Shown here: positions 42,345 through 49,778 of the stretch, piece by piece
How the letters are laid out: each line of letters opens with the position of its first letter
Numbering within the stretch: the first letter of the stretch is position 1
Notes under the pieces: model-generated
What the model was told of the DNA's origin: nothing
What the model saw: only the letters and a program-made list of their open reading frames with translations
The model's database searches: none
Made by a program: the position numbers and the translations under genes
DNA from: Streptomyces coacervatus
GTDB taxonomy: Bacteria > Actinomycetota > Actinomycetes > Streptomycetales > Streptomycetaceae
Length of the DNA: 64,000 nucleotides
Direction of reading: 5' to 3'
Assembly (NCBI RefSeq): GCF_029223485.1
Contig: NZ_JARHTP010000003.1
Span: 1-64,000, forward strand

Positions 42345-44159
42345 GTGGCCGCACCGGGAACCCGCAACTCCGTGCACCCCCGCATCGAGGACTACGCCCT
42401 CATTGGCGACGAACAGACCGCGGCCCTGGTCGGCCGGGACGGCTCCGTCGACTGGCTGTGCCTGCCCCGCTTCGACTCGTCGGCCTGCTTCGCCAGGCTG
42501 CTCGGCGACAAGGAGAACGGCCACTGGCGCATCGCGCCCAAGGGCGCCAAGGGCCCCTGCACCCGCCGCGCCTACCGCCGCGACACCCTCGTCCTGGACA
42601 CCGAGTGGGAGACCGGCCAGGGCACGGTGCGCGTCACCGACCTGATGCCGCAGCGCGACCGCGCCCCCGACCTCGTACGCATCGTGGAGGGCCTCAGCGG
42701 CAAGGTGACCGTCCGCAGCACACTGCGACTGCGCTTCGACTACGGCTCGATCGTGCCGTGGATGCGCAAATCCGGCGGCCACCGGGTGGCCATCGCCGGC
42801 CCGGACTCGGTGTGGCTGCGCACCGAACCGCCGGTGCACACCTGGGGCGAGGACTTGGGCACGCACTCGGAATTCACCGTAGAGAAGGGCGAGAAGGTCG
42901 CATTCGTCCTCACCTGGCACCCCTCGCACCACCCCCGCCCAGCCCAGGTCGACCCGTACAAGGCGCTGCACACCAGCGTGAAGGACTGGCAGCGGTGGGC
43001 CGCCGAATGCCGCTACGACGGCCCCCACCGGGACGCCGTGCTGCGCTCCCTGATCACTCTCAAGGCCCTCACCTACGCGCCGACCGGCGGCATCGTCGCC
43101 GCCCCCACCACCTCCCTGCCCGAGCAGCTCGGCGGGGTGCGCAACTGGGACTACCGCTACTGCTGGCTGCGCGACTCCACCCTCACCCTCGGCGCCCTCC
43201 TGACCTGCGGCTACCACAAGGAGGCCGAGGCATGGCGGAACTGGCTGCTGCGCGCGGTCGCGGGCGACCCGGCCGACTTGCAGATCATGTACGGCCTGGC
43301 GGGCGAGCGGCGGCTGCCCGAGTTCGAGCTGCCATGGCTGTCCGGCTTCGCCGGGTCGACGCCCGTACGGATCGGCAACGAGGCCGTGGACCAGCTGCAG
43401 CTGGACGTGTACGGCGAGGTCCTGGACTCGCTGTGGCTGGCCCGGAGTTCGGGCCTGTCCACCAAGCCGCACATGTGGGCGATCCAGGCCTCCCTGATGG
43501 ACTGGCTGCACGCGCAGTGGCGACAGCCCGACGAGGGGCTGTGGGAGGTGCGCGGCGGCCGGCGCCACTTCGTCCACTCCAAGGTCATGGTGTGGGTGGC
43601 CGCCGACCGTGCCGTACGCACGCTGGAGGAGAACCCTAAGCTGCGCGGCGATGTGGACGGCTGGCGCGCGCTGCGCGCCGAGGTGCACCGCGAGGTGTGT
43701 GAGAAGGGCTTCGACACCGAGCGGAACACGTTCACGCAGTCCTACGGCTCCCGCGAACTCGACGCCGCGGCCCTGCTGATCCCGCGCGTCGGCTTCCTGC
43801 CGCCCGACGACCCCCGCGTGATCGGCACCGTCGACGCGATCCGCGAGGAGCTGGGCCACGGCGGCTTCGTGCGCCGCTACAGCACGGCCGGGGCGACGGT
43901 CGACGGGCTGACCGGCGACGAGGGCACGTTCCTGGTCTGCTCGTTCTGGCTCGCGGACGCCCTGCACATGACGGGCCGCAGGAAGGAGGCCCGGGAGCTG
44001 TTCGAACGGCTGGTGGGGCTCGCCAACGACGTGGGTCTGCTGTCCGAGGAGTACGACCCGGTGGCCGGCCGCCAGCTCGGCAACTTCCCCCAGGCCTTCA
44101 GCCACGTCGGCCTGGTCAACACCGCCCTCGCCCTGTTCGGGGGCGACGAGGCAGGATAG
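42345..44159 (+). CDS. GH15-family glucoamylase/trehalase-like hydrolase
   Basis: 604 residues: N-terminal beta-sandwich (IEDYALIGDEQTAALVGRDG, WLCLPRFDS) followed by an (alpha/alpha)6 barrel with GGVRNWDYRYCWLRDST and the later DEGTFLVCSFWLADAL, where the catalytic Glu pair is expected. Actinobacterial members include trehalases and glucoamylases; without a search I cannot choose. No signal peptide, so it acts inside the cell. Start GTG 42345. The SDR gene begins 5 bases after its stop. Confidence 0.9.
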   Translation: MAAPGTRNSVHPRIEDYALIGDEQTAALVGRDGSVDWLCLPRFDSSACFARLLGDKENGHWRIAPKGAKGPCTRRAYRRDTLVLDTEWETGQGTVRVTDLMPQRDRAPDLVRIVEGLSGKVTVRSTLRLRFDYGSIVPWMRKSGGHRVAIAGPDSVWLRTEPPVHTWGEDLGTHSEFTVEKGEKVAFVLTWHPSHHPRPAQVDPYKALHTSVKDWQRWAAECRYDGPHRDAVLRSLITLKALTYAPTGGIVAAPTTSLPEQLGGVRNWDYRYCWLRDSTLTLGALLTCGYHKEAEAWRNWLLRAVAGDPADLQIMYGLAGERRLPEFELPWLSGFAGSTPVRIGNEAVDQLQLDVYGEVLDSLWLARSSGLSTKPHMWAIQASLMDWLHAQWRQPDEGLWEVRGGRRHFVHSKVMVWVAADRAVRTLEENPKLRGDVDGWRALRAEVHREVCEKGFDTERNTFTQSYGSRELDAAALLIPRVGFLPPDDPRVIGTVDAIREELGHGGFVRRYSTAGATVDGLTGDEGTFLVCSFWLADALHMTGRRKEARELFERLVGLANDVGLLSEEYDPVAGRQLGNFPQAFSHVGLVNTALALFGGDEAG

Positions 44160-44164
44160 GGGCC

Positions 44165-44920
44165 ATGGATCTTGGACTGAAGGACCGGGTGTACGTCGTC
44201 ACCGGGGCCACGCGAGGGCTTGGCAACGCCGCCGCGCGCGAGCTCGTCGCGGACGGCGCGAAAGTCGTCGTGACGGGGCGCGACGAGGCGCGTGCGCTGG
44301 CTGCGGCGGACGAGCTGGGGCCGAACGCTTTCGGGGTGGCCGTCGACAACGCCGATCCGGAGGCACCCGCGCGGCTGATCGCGGCGGCGCGGGAGCGGTT
44401 CGGGGGGTTCGACGGGATTCTCGTGAGTGTGGGTGGGCCGGCACCGGGGTTTGTCGCCGACAACACGGACGAGCAGTGGCGGGCGGCTTTCGACTCGGTG
44501 TTCCTGGGAGCGGTGCGGCTCGCTCGCGCGGCGGCTTCGGAGTTGGAACCGGGGGGTGTGATTGGTTTCGTGCTGTCAGGTTCGGTGTATGAGCCGATTC
44601 CGGCGCTGACGATTTCCAACGGCCTTCGGCCGGGACTCGCCGGGTTTGCCAAGTCGATCGCTGATGAGTTGGGGCCACGGGGAATTCGGGTGGTTGGCCT
44701 GCTGCCGGCTCGTATCGATACGGACCGCGTGCGCGAGCTGGACGGGTTGTCTGCGGATCCGGAAGCTACCCGTGCGGCCAACGAATCCCGGATTCCGTTG
44801 CGGCGTTACGGCACGCCGGAGGAGTTTGGGCGTACGGCGGCGTTTTTGTTGTCTCCGGCGGCTTCTTATTTGACCGGGGTCATGGTGCCTGTTGATGGGG
44901 GGATGCGGCACGGATTTTGA
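44165..44920 (+). CDS. SDR-family oxidoreductase
   Basis: 251 residues: TGATRGLGNAAARELVADGA cofactor motif, SVGGP in place of the NAG loop, and no classical Tyr-x3-Lys in the expected place: the segment reads LSGSVYEPIPALTISNGLRPG. Members of this SDR branch carry such altered active sites. The typical C-terminal YLTGVMVPVDGGM is present. It lies 5 bases behind the GH15 gene, so they are likely cotranscribed. Confidence 0.85.
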   Translation: MDLGLKDRVYVVTGATRGLGNAAARELVADGAKVVVTGRDEARALAAADELGPNAFGVAVDNADPEAPARLIAAARERFGGFDGILVSVGGPAPGFVADNTDEQWRAAFDSVFLGAVRLARAAASELEPGGVIGFVLSGSVYEPIPALTISNGLRPGLAGFAKSIADELGPRGIRVVGLLPARIDTDRVRELDGLSADPEATRAANESRIPLRRYGTPEEFGRTAAFLLSPAASYLTGVMVPVDGGMRHGF

Positions 44921-44935
44921 GTGCGGGTGAGTGGG

Positions 44936-45002
44936 GGCTGGTCGCGCAGTTCCCCGCGCCCCTGAGAAGCGTGCAGTCCCCGGCGCCCAAAAATGAGGGG
45001 CG
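44936..45002 (+). repeat. dispersed terminator-like element, copy C
   Basis: GGCTGGTCGCGCAGTTCCCC, GCGCCCCTGAGAAGC and a final CGCCC-AAAAATGA-GGGGCG hairpin arm; the most degraded copy. It lies between the convergent SDR and AmaP genes. Confidence 0.7.
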
Positions 45003-45003
45003 G

Positions 45004-45591
45004 TCAACTCACCCTTTCCGCACGGTGTTTGACGCCCTTCAGACGCACCTCTGCGGGCAGTGACTCCAAGCCCGCTGAATTCCTCGCGTGCATCAGGGCC
45101 TCAGACGTCAGGTAGTGCAGTGCCGTCCCGGGGTCCACGTGTGGTTCCAAAAGAAGCTGGACTCGGGTCTCGGGGGCCGTGCGGCGGCCCGTGAGGTGGA
45201 CGTGGGCGTGGGCCACGCCGTCCAACTCGCCTGCCTCGGCGGCCAGTACGCCCTCCAGAGCCCGGCCCCGCAGCAGCGCGCCCTCGCCGTCGCCGGTGTC
45301 GACGAGGATCTCGGCCAGGCGGCGTCGGCGCAGGACCGCGGTCAGCCACCACAGGGCTAGCAGGACGACGACGGCGAGGGCCGCGATGACCGTCGGCCAC
45401 CACCAGCCGTCGTTCTGCCAGCGGGTGCGCTCGGCATTGCTGAGCAGTACGTCGTGGCGGCCGTCGTGGATCCACCAGGAGGGCGGCCGGACGCCGAGTC
45501 CGACGGCCAGTACGGAGCCGCCCAGGAGGAGCAGGACGAGGCCGACGATCCCGATCAGTACGCGGTTGACGGTCCTGAGCATCGCCGTCAC
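45004..45591 (-). CDS. amaP: AmaP-like alkaline shock response membrane anchor
   Basis: 195 residues with two membrane helices (VLIGIVGLVLLLLGGSVLAVG and TVIAALAVVVLLALWWLTAVL) and a cytoplasmic C-terminal domain resembling Asp23-interacting AmaP. In Staphylococcus AmaP tethers Asp23 to the membrane. It is the last gene of a five-gene minus-strand operon and overlaps the gene before it by 4 bases. Confidence 0.85.
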   Translation of the reverse strand: MTAMLRTVNRVLIGIVGLVLLLLGGSVLAVGLGVRPPSWWIHDGRHDVLLSNAERTRWQNDGWWWPTVIAALAVVVLLALWWLTAVLRRRRLAEILVDTGDGEGALLRGRALEGVLAAEAGELDGVAHAHVHLTGRRTAPETRVQLLLEPHVDPGTALHYLTSEALMHARNSAGLESLPAEVRLKGVKHRAERVS

Positions 45592-46244
45592 CCCTTCCGT
45601 CCGGGTCGCCGTACATGGACCGTCAGCGCGGGCGGGTGGGCGAGCCCGAGGCCTCTGATCGCCTCGTCGAGCGTCGCGTTCAAGTCGGCCCGTACGTCGC
45701 CCAGTTCGCGGAAGTGCGAGACCGCGCGGACATCGGCGTGGGCACGGCGCATCCGCACCCGTACCGACTGGACGCCGGCCACCTCCATCGCACGGTCGCG
45801 GAGGACCAGGGCGGCCGCCTCGCGGTGCAGTCCGGCGCGTACGTCGGCCTGGGTGCGCCGCATCGGCAGGACGGCGCGCAGGCCTGGCGTGGCCGCCAGC
45901 ACGATCAGCCAGAGGCCCAGGGCGGCTGCAACTCCGGCGCCGACGAGGACCCAGGTGTCGTCGAGGGGACGTTCGGCGAGCTGCCGGGCGAGCTCGCGCC
46001 GCCAGCTCATCGCGGGCCGGTGGGCCCGTACGGCCGCGATGTCGTAGAGGAAGAGGCCCGCGACCGCGAGGAGCAGGGCCGCCACGACTGCCGTGGGGAC
46101 GCGGCGCGCGGACCAGAAGCGGTGCTCGCGGCCGGCCTCGCCCTCCGGCGGAGGCGGTGGTCCGTGGTCGATTTCGCCGCCGGGTGTCTGCTCGATGACC
46201 GGCAGTCGTTGTGTGGTGCCCTCGAAGCCCTGGGGCTCGCTCAT
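45588..46244 (-). CDS. DUF6286-type membrane protein of the Asp23 locus
   Basis: 218 residues: a polar N terminus, a membrane helix at about residue 50 (VPTAVVAALLLAVAGLFLYD), a second helix near 100 (LVGAGVAAALGLWLIVLAAT) and a C-terminal AmaP/Asp23-like domain. I recognise it as the DUF6286 protein usually encoded with Asp23. ATGA overlaps on both sides couple it to its neighbours. Confidence 0.8.
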   Translation of the reverse strand: MSEPQGFEGTTQRLPVIEQTPGGEIDHGPPPPPEGEAGREHRFWSARRVPTAVVAALLLAVAGLFLYDIAAVRAHRPAMSWRRELARQLAERPLDDTWVLVGAGVAAALGLWLIVLAATPGLRAVLPMRRTQADVRAGLHREAAALVLRDRAMEVAGVQSVRVRMRRAHADVRAVSHFRELGDVRADLNATLDEAIRGLGLAHPPALTVHVRRPGRKG

Positions 46245-46633
46245 CGCGTCCTCCCCTGTGCCAGGCCGTGCGCCGGGGTCAGATGCAGCCGCTCCACGTG
46301 GACGGCGACCTCCGGCACCTCCATGCCCACCAACGCGCCTACCCGCGAAGCGACATGTCGACGCACCTCCGCGCACCGCGCGCCGATCTCGCACGGGTAG
46401 TCGAGCTCGATGTGGACGCGGACATGGGCGGCTCTATGGTGGACGACGACCGTGGCACGCGGAGGTGCCGGGTCCCCGGACTGGTCGCTGAGCATCTCCC
46501 GGGCCGCCTGGGCAGCGATCTTCGAGACCACCCGGTCGGCGATCCTGGTGGCCCCTCGTTCGCCGGGCGCAACGGCGGCCATGGGCCTGCGAAGCTCACC
46601 GACACCGTCGCTCACCGAGCTCACCGAGCTCAC
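46241..46633 (-). CDS. Asp23/Gls24-family protein (second of the locus)
   Basis: 130 residues with the Asp23 core RIADRVVSKIAAQAARE and VRVHIELDYPCEIGARCAEVRRHVASRV. The start is set by overlap with the DUF2273-like gene: a GTGA at 46630-46633. The GTGAGCTCG unit is repeated at the start, giving three in-frame GTG codons 9 bases apart, so the exact start is ambiguous; ATG 46582 is a shorter alternative. Confidence 0.83.
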   Translation of the reverse strand: MSSVSSVSDGVGELRRPMAAVAPGERGATRIADRVVSKIAAQAAREMLSDQSGDPAPPRATVVVHHRAAHVRVHIELDYPCEIGARCAEVRRHVASRVGALVGMEVPEVAVHVERLHLTPAHGLAQGRTR

Positions 46634-46815
46634 CGCCGACGGTCGTCACGCGTACGGAAGAAGTCGCCGATCTCCAGATCCCCCTCCAGGAACCGGCCGA
46701 CGACGAAACCGATGGCGCCCAGGGCGGCCACCAGCAGAAAGGCCCCGAAGCCGCCGAAGTACCCGGCGAAGCCCAGCGCCATCCCTGCGATCATGCCGAC
46801 CACGGCCCTGCTCAT
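46630..46815 (-). CDS. small membrane protein of the Asp23 locus (DUF2273-like)
   Basis: 61 residues with two short hydrophobic helices (GMIAGMALGFAGYFGGFGAF and LLVAALGAIGFVVG) and a charged tail EIGDFFRTRDDRRR. Position and size match the small DUF2273 proteins found in Asp23 operons. ATG 46815; 43 bases after the first Asp23 gene. Confidence 0.75.
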   Translation of the reverse strand: MSRAVVGMIAGMALGFAGYFGGFGAFLLVAALGAIGFVVGRFLEGDLEIGDFFRTRDDRRR

Positions 46816-46858
46816 GGTGCGCTCCCCTCAGCGGTGCGGTTGTCCGGTCGCGGGCCGT

Positions 46859-47356
46859 TCACTGGATCCGGGGCTCCGACTCCTCGTCCTCTTCCTCCGG
46901 CAGCTTCACATCGCTCACCGCGATGTTGACCTCGACGACTTCGAGGCCCGCCATCCGCTCCACCGCCGCGATGACGTTCTCCCGCACATCGCGGGCGACA
47001 TCGGAGATCGAGACGCCGTAGTCGACGACGATCTCCAGGTCGAGCGCCGTCTGCACCTCGCCGACCTCGGCCTTCACACCCCGCGTCACGGACTTCGAGC
47101 CGCCCGGCACCCGGTCGCGCACGGCCCCGAAGGTGCGGCTGAGCCCGCTGCCCAGGGCGTGCACGCCGACCACGTCCCGCGCGGCCAGCCCGGCGATCTT
47201 CTCCACGACCCCGTCGGCGATCGTCGTCCGCCCTCGGGTGGCCGGGTCTCCCCCGCCGCGACGCGTCGGCTGCGCCTTGCGCATCGTCGGGGGGTCCGTC
47301 GCCTCGCCCGATCCTGAGGGAGTCCTCGTCCGGTTCTGCTCCGTCATATCGGTCAT
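46859..47356 (-). CDS. Asp23/Gls24-family protein (first of the locus)
   Basis: 165 residues; the Asp23 domain is complete: TTIADGVVEKIAGLAARDVVGVHALG, ALDLEIVVDYGVSISDVARD and VEVNIAVSDVKLPEE. A polar, Thr/Arg-rich N terminus precedes it. Start ATG 47356; ATG 47347 is a possible alternative. First gene of the minus-strand operon, divergent from the 237-residue Asp23-like gene with a 90-base promoter region between them. Confidence 0.9.
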   Translation of the reverse strand: MTDMTEQNRTRTPSGSGEATDPPTMRKAQPTRRGGGDPATRGRTTIADGVVEKIAGLAARDVVGVHALGSGLSRTFGAVRDRVPGGSKSVTRGVKAEVGEVQTALDLEIVVDYGVSISDVARDVRENVIAAVERMAGLEVVEVNIAVSDVKLPEEEDEESEPRIQ

Positions 47357-47445
47357 CGCCGTACGTCCCTTCCGGTTCGTCGTCCCTAACACCACGGTAA
47401 GTGGGGTTGACCCACCGCGCGCCGGGGATGCGGCAGGCTGGAGGA

Positions 47446-48159
47446 ATGACGGCGGAACGGTGGGCGCAATCGGTACGGCACCAGTTGGGTCTCGGCAGGC
47501 TCCTGCCTCTGGGCGGCCCGCGAGACGGTGCGTGGATCTCGGAGGAGGCGGCCGAAGCGGTGCTCCGGCGCGCGGCCGGGGAGCTGCGCGGGGTACGGCT
47601 GGATGCGCTCCGCATCGCGCTCGCCGACCCGGACACGACTGACGACCCCGTCGTACCGCCTCCGCCGAGCGCCCTGCCGCCCGGACCGCTGCGTGTGACG
47701 GCGGAGTTCGCCGCGACGCCGGGCGAGCCGCTGCCGACAACGGCGGCCCTGGTGCGTACGACGTTGTCGGCCGCGGCGACGGAGCTGCTCGGCCTGGCGG
47801 TGGCGGAGGTCGACCTGCGGGTCACGGCGCTGCTGGACGAGGAGCCGGAACCCCTCCCCGTGCTACCGCCGGAGCCGCCGCGCGCCGCGGAGCCCGACGA
47901 CGCGGACGAGGTGCGCGTGGCGTCCGCCGCACTGATGGTCCCGGGGGTCGCCCACCTGACGGGCGGCCTGGGCCGCGCGGCGGTGCACCTCGTGGAGCGG
48001 CACGAGGAGGGTGCACTACCGCACCGCCACGCGCGCGTGGAGATCGCGGTGGACGCCGACCACCGGGCGTCGGACGTGGCCCGGCAGGTCCGCGCGGCGG
48101 TCACCGAGTCGCTACCCGATCACCCGACGGTGGCGGTACTGGTGACATCGGTCAGCTGA
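47446..48159 (+). CDS. Asp23/Gls24-like protein, divergent copy
   Basis: 237 residues with two halves: an N-terminal segment (WAQSVRHQLGLGRLLPLGGP...ISEEAAEAVLRRAA) and a C-terminal Asp23-like part (VRVASAALMVPGVAHLTGGLG, HARVEIAVDADHRASDVARQ). The first half may be a degenerate copy of the domain. GGAGG lies just before ATG 47446. It is divergent from the operon and so probably shares its control. Confidence 0.75.
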   Translation: MTAERWAQSVRHQLGLGRLLPLGGPRDGAWISEEAAEAVLRRAAGELRGVRLDALRIALADPDTTDDPVVPPPPSALPPGPLRVTAEFAATPGEPLPTTAALVRTTLSAAATELLGLAVAEVDLRVTALLDEEPEPLPVLPPEPPRAAEPDDADEVRVASAALMVPGVAHLTGGLGRAAVHLVERHEEGALPHRHARVEIAVDADHRASDVARQVRAAVTESLPDHPTVAVLVTSVS

Positions 48160-48238
48160 CGCGCCCCAAAGGGGCGCGGGGCTGTATCGATATGCGGCTC
48201 CGCCGCGGGGCGCGACCAGCCACGACGAACCTGCAGAC
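48160..48238 (-). repeat. dispersed terminator-like element, copy D
   Basis: Reads on the minus strand as GTCTGCAGGTTCGTCGTGG, CTGGTCGCGCC, GCGGCGGAGCCGCATATCGA, ACAGCCCCGCGCCCC then the hairpin GCGCCCC-TTT-GGGGCGC (48161-48177). It lies between the convergent Asp23-like and enoyl-CoA hydratase genes. Confidence 0.8.
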
Positions 48239-48261
48239 AAAAACGCGCAACCGCCGGAGGC

Positions 48262-49065
48262 TCATTCACCGAGACCGGCGAGGTCCCGCAGCCGCCGCGC
48301 CTGAGCGGCCCTCTCCGCGGCGCGCTGGTCGTCGTAGGACCGCCCCTGCGCCCCACGGATCAGCGCCTTGGTCTCGATCACCGCGTCCCGCGGCGCAGCC
48401 AGGATCGCCGACGCCAGGTCGCGTACGGCGTCCTCGAGCTGCTCGCCGGGCACGGCGATGTTGGCGAGGCCCGTGCTTACGGCCTCCTCGGCCAAGACGG
48501 AGCGCCCGGTCACGCAGATCTCCAGCGCGCGGGCATAGCCGACCAGCCCCACCAGCGGATGCGTCCCGGTCAGGTCCGGCACCAGCCCGAGGCTGGTCTC
48601 GCGCATGGCGAACTGCACGTCGTCGGCGACGACGCGCAGGTCACAGCCGAGGGCGAGCTGGAAGCCCGCGCCGATGGCGTGGCCCTGGACGGCGGCGATA
48701 GACACGAGGTCGCTCCGTCGCCACCAGGTGAAGCCGGCCTGGAACTCGGCGATGCTCGCATCGAGTTCACCGTCGCTGCTGCGGGCAAGGTCGATGAACG
48801 TCGGCTCGCCCTCGATTCCCTCGGGCGTGAACATCTGCCGGTCGAGGCCGGCCGAGAAGGACTGGCCCTCGGCACGCAGCACGACGACGCGGACGGACCC
48901 CGGCAGGACCCGCCCGGCCTCGGCGAGCGCACGCCACAGAGCGGGGCTCTGCGCGTTGCGCTTGGCCGGGTTGGTCAGCGTCACCGTGGCGATCGCGTCG
49001 TCGACGGTGAGCCGTACGCCGTCCTTGTCGAGCAGCGGACCGAGGTCCTGGGCAGGCGAAGCCAT
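48262..49065 (-). CDS. enoyl-CoA hydratase/isomerase family protein
   Basis: 267 residues of the crotonase fold: SAGLDRQMFT, the oxyanion-hole segment AVQGHAIGAGFQLALGCDLR and the ETSLGLVPDLTGTHPL block. The Glu of the last motif is replaced within ETSLGL, so hydratase, isomerase or hydrolase activity cannot be settled. ATG 49065. A direct repeat (GCAAGCTAAAG / GCAAAGCTAAG, 49096-49117) lies just upstream and may be an operator. Confidence 0.88.
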   Translation of the reverse strand: MASPAQDLGPLLDKDGVRLTVDDAIATVTLTNPAKRNAQSPALWRALAEAGRVLPGSVRVVVLRAEGQSFSAGLDRQMFTPEGIEGEPTFIDLARSSDGELDASIAEFQAGFTWWRRSDLVSIAAVQGHAIGAGFQLALGCDLRVVADDVQFAMRETSLGLVPDLTGTHPLVGLVGYARALEICVTGRSVLAEEAVSTGLANIAVPGEQLEDAVRDLASAILAAPRDAVIETKALIRGAQGRSYDDQRAAERAAQARRLRDLAGLGE

Positions 49066-49132
49066 GGGGTGCCTCCGATGAGTGCGGTCAGCAGAGCAAG
49101 CTAAAGCGCAAAGCTAAGTGACTGCACAGTAA

Positions 49133-49164
49133 CCACCCGGCCGATCTACCGACCGACCGGGTGG
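49133..49164 (-). terminator. terminator after gbn
   Basis: CCACCCGG (49133-49140) with CCGGGTGG (49157-49164), 31 bases past the gbn stop codon. Confidence 0.65.
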
Positions 49165-49194
49165 CCACCATCGAAGCCGATGGGCCGCCCGGGA

Positions 49195-49416
49195 TCAGGA
49201 CGAGGCGGCCTTCTTGCCCCGCGTCGCCCCGCCACGCCCACGCAGCGTGACGCCCGACTCGCTGAGCATCCGATGCACAAAGCCATACGAGCGGCCGGTT
49301 TCCTCGGCCAGTGCCCGAATGCTCGCACCGGAGTCGTACTTCTTCTTCAGGTCTGCCGCGAGCTTGTCGCGCGCGGCGCCGGTTACCCGGCTGCCCTTCT
49401 TCAGAGTCTCGGCCAC
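49195..49416 (-). CDS. gbn: Gbn-type nucleoid-associated DNA-binding protein
   Basis: 73 residues with one helix-turn-helix (SIRALAEETGRSYGFVHRMLS, residues about 29-49) and a basic tail (RGRGGATRGKK). Sequence and size match the Streptomyces protein Gbn, which I recall as a small abundant nucleoid protein that recognises GATC and affects development. GTG 49416 follows GGAGG at 7 bases, giving MAETLKKGSRVTG. The gene stands alone on the minus strand with a GATC 40 bases before the start. Confidence 0.88.
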   Translation of the reverse strand: MAETLKKGSRVTGAARDKLAADLKKKYDSGASIRALAEETGRSYGFVHRMLSESGVTLRGRGGATRGKKAASS

Positions 49417-49778
49417 CCGTGCCTCCTCATGGGAAGTGCGCTCTGGTCCCCTCATGATCACCCCTCCGGGCGTTCATGGCCACCCATTCGGCAAGGTCCG
49501 TGAGACAGGGTTTTGACGACAGGAGTGCATCCCCACAAGGGGAATCTGTAATTCCGCCCAGAGGCGTTCGTACCGCCGAACGAGTTATTTCGTGAAGTGC
49601 CAGGTCAGAGGCGCGAGACGGCCGAGCCCTTGTCGATAAAGGGCTCGGCCGTGAAATCGATGTAGGACACACCTCGGTACGAGGAGATCTCACACAGATG
49701 ATGGATCACAGATCGGCCGAATGATCCATACGCTGTGGATCACGCCTTCGATCAAGCTGTGCTGACTCCCTCGGGCTC
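49417..49778. other. gbn upstream region with a dense GATC cluster
   Basis: 362 bases without a gene. GATC occurs at 49456, 49686, 49704, 49711, 49723, 49738 and 49750; six of these lie within 68 bases. An inverted repeat TGGATCA (49702-49708) and TGATCCA (49722-49728) is part of the cluster. The ABC-F terminator lies between the cluster and gbn. Confidence 0.7.
49618..49652 (-). terminator. terminator after the ABC-F gene
   Basis: 14-bp stem ACGGCCGAGCCCTT (49618-49631) with AAGGGCTCGGCCGT (49639-49652), 7-base loop. It lies 127 bases past the ABC-F stop codon and upstream of the gbn promoter region. Confidence 0.8.

Noticed and set aside
41448..44105. An 885-codon minus-strand open frame across SURF1 and the GH15 gene
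   Set aside because: Shadow of two well-supported genes; low-complexity Gly/Val/Arg content and no ribosome site.
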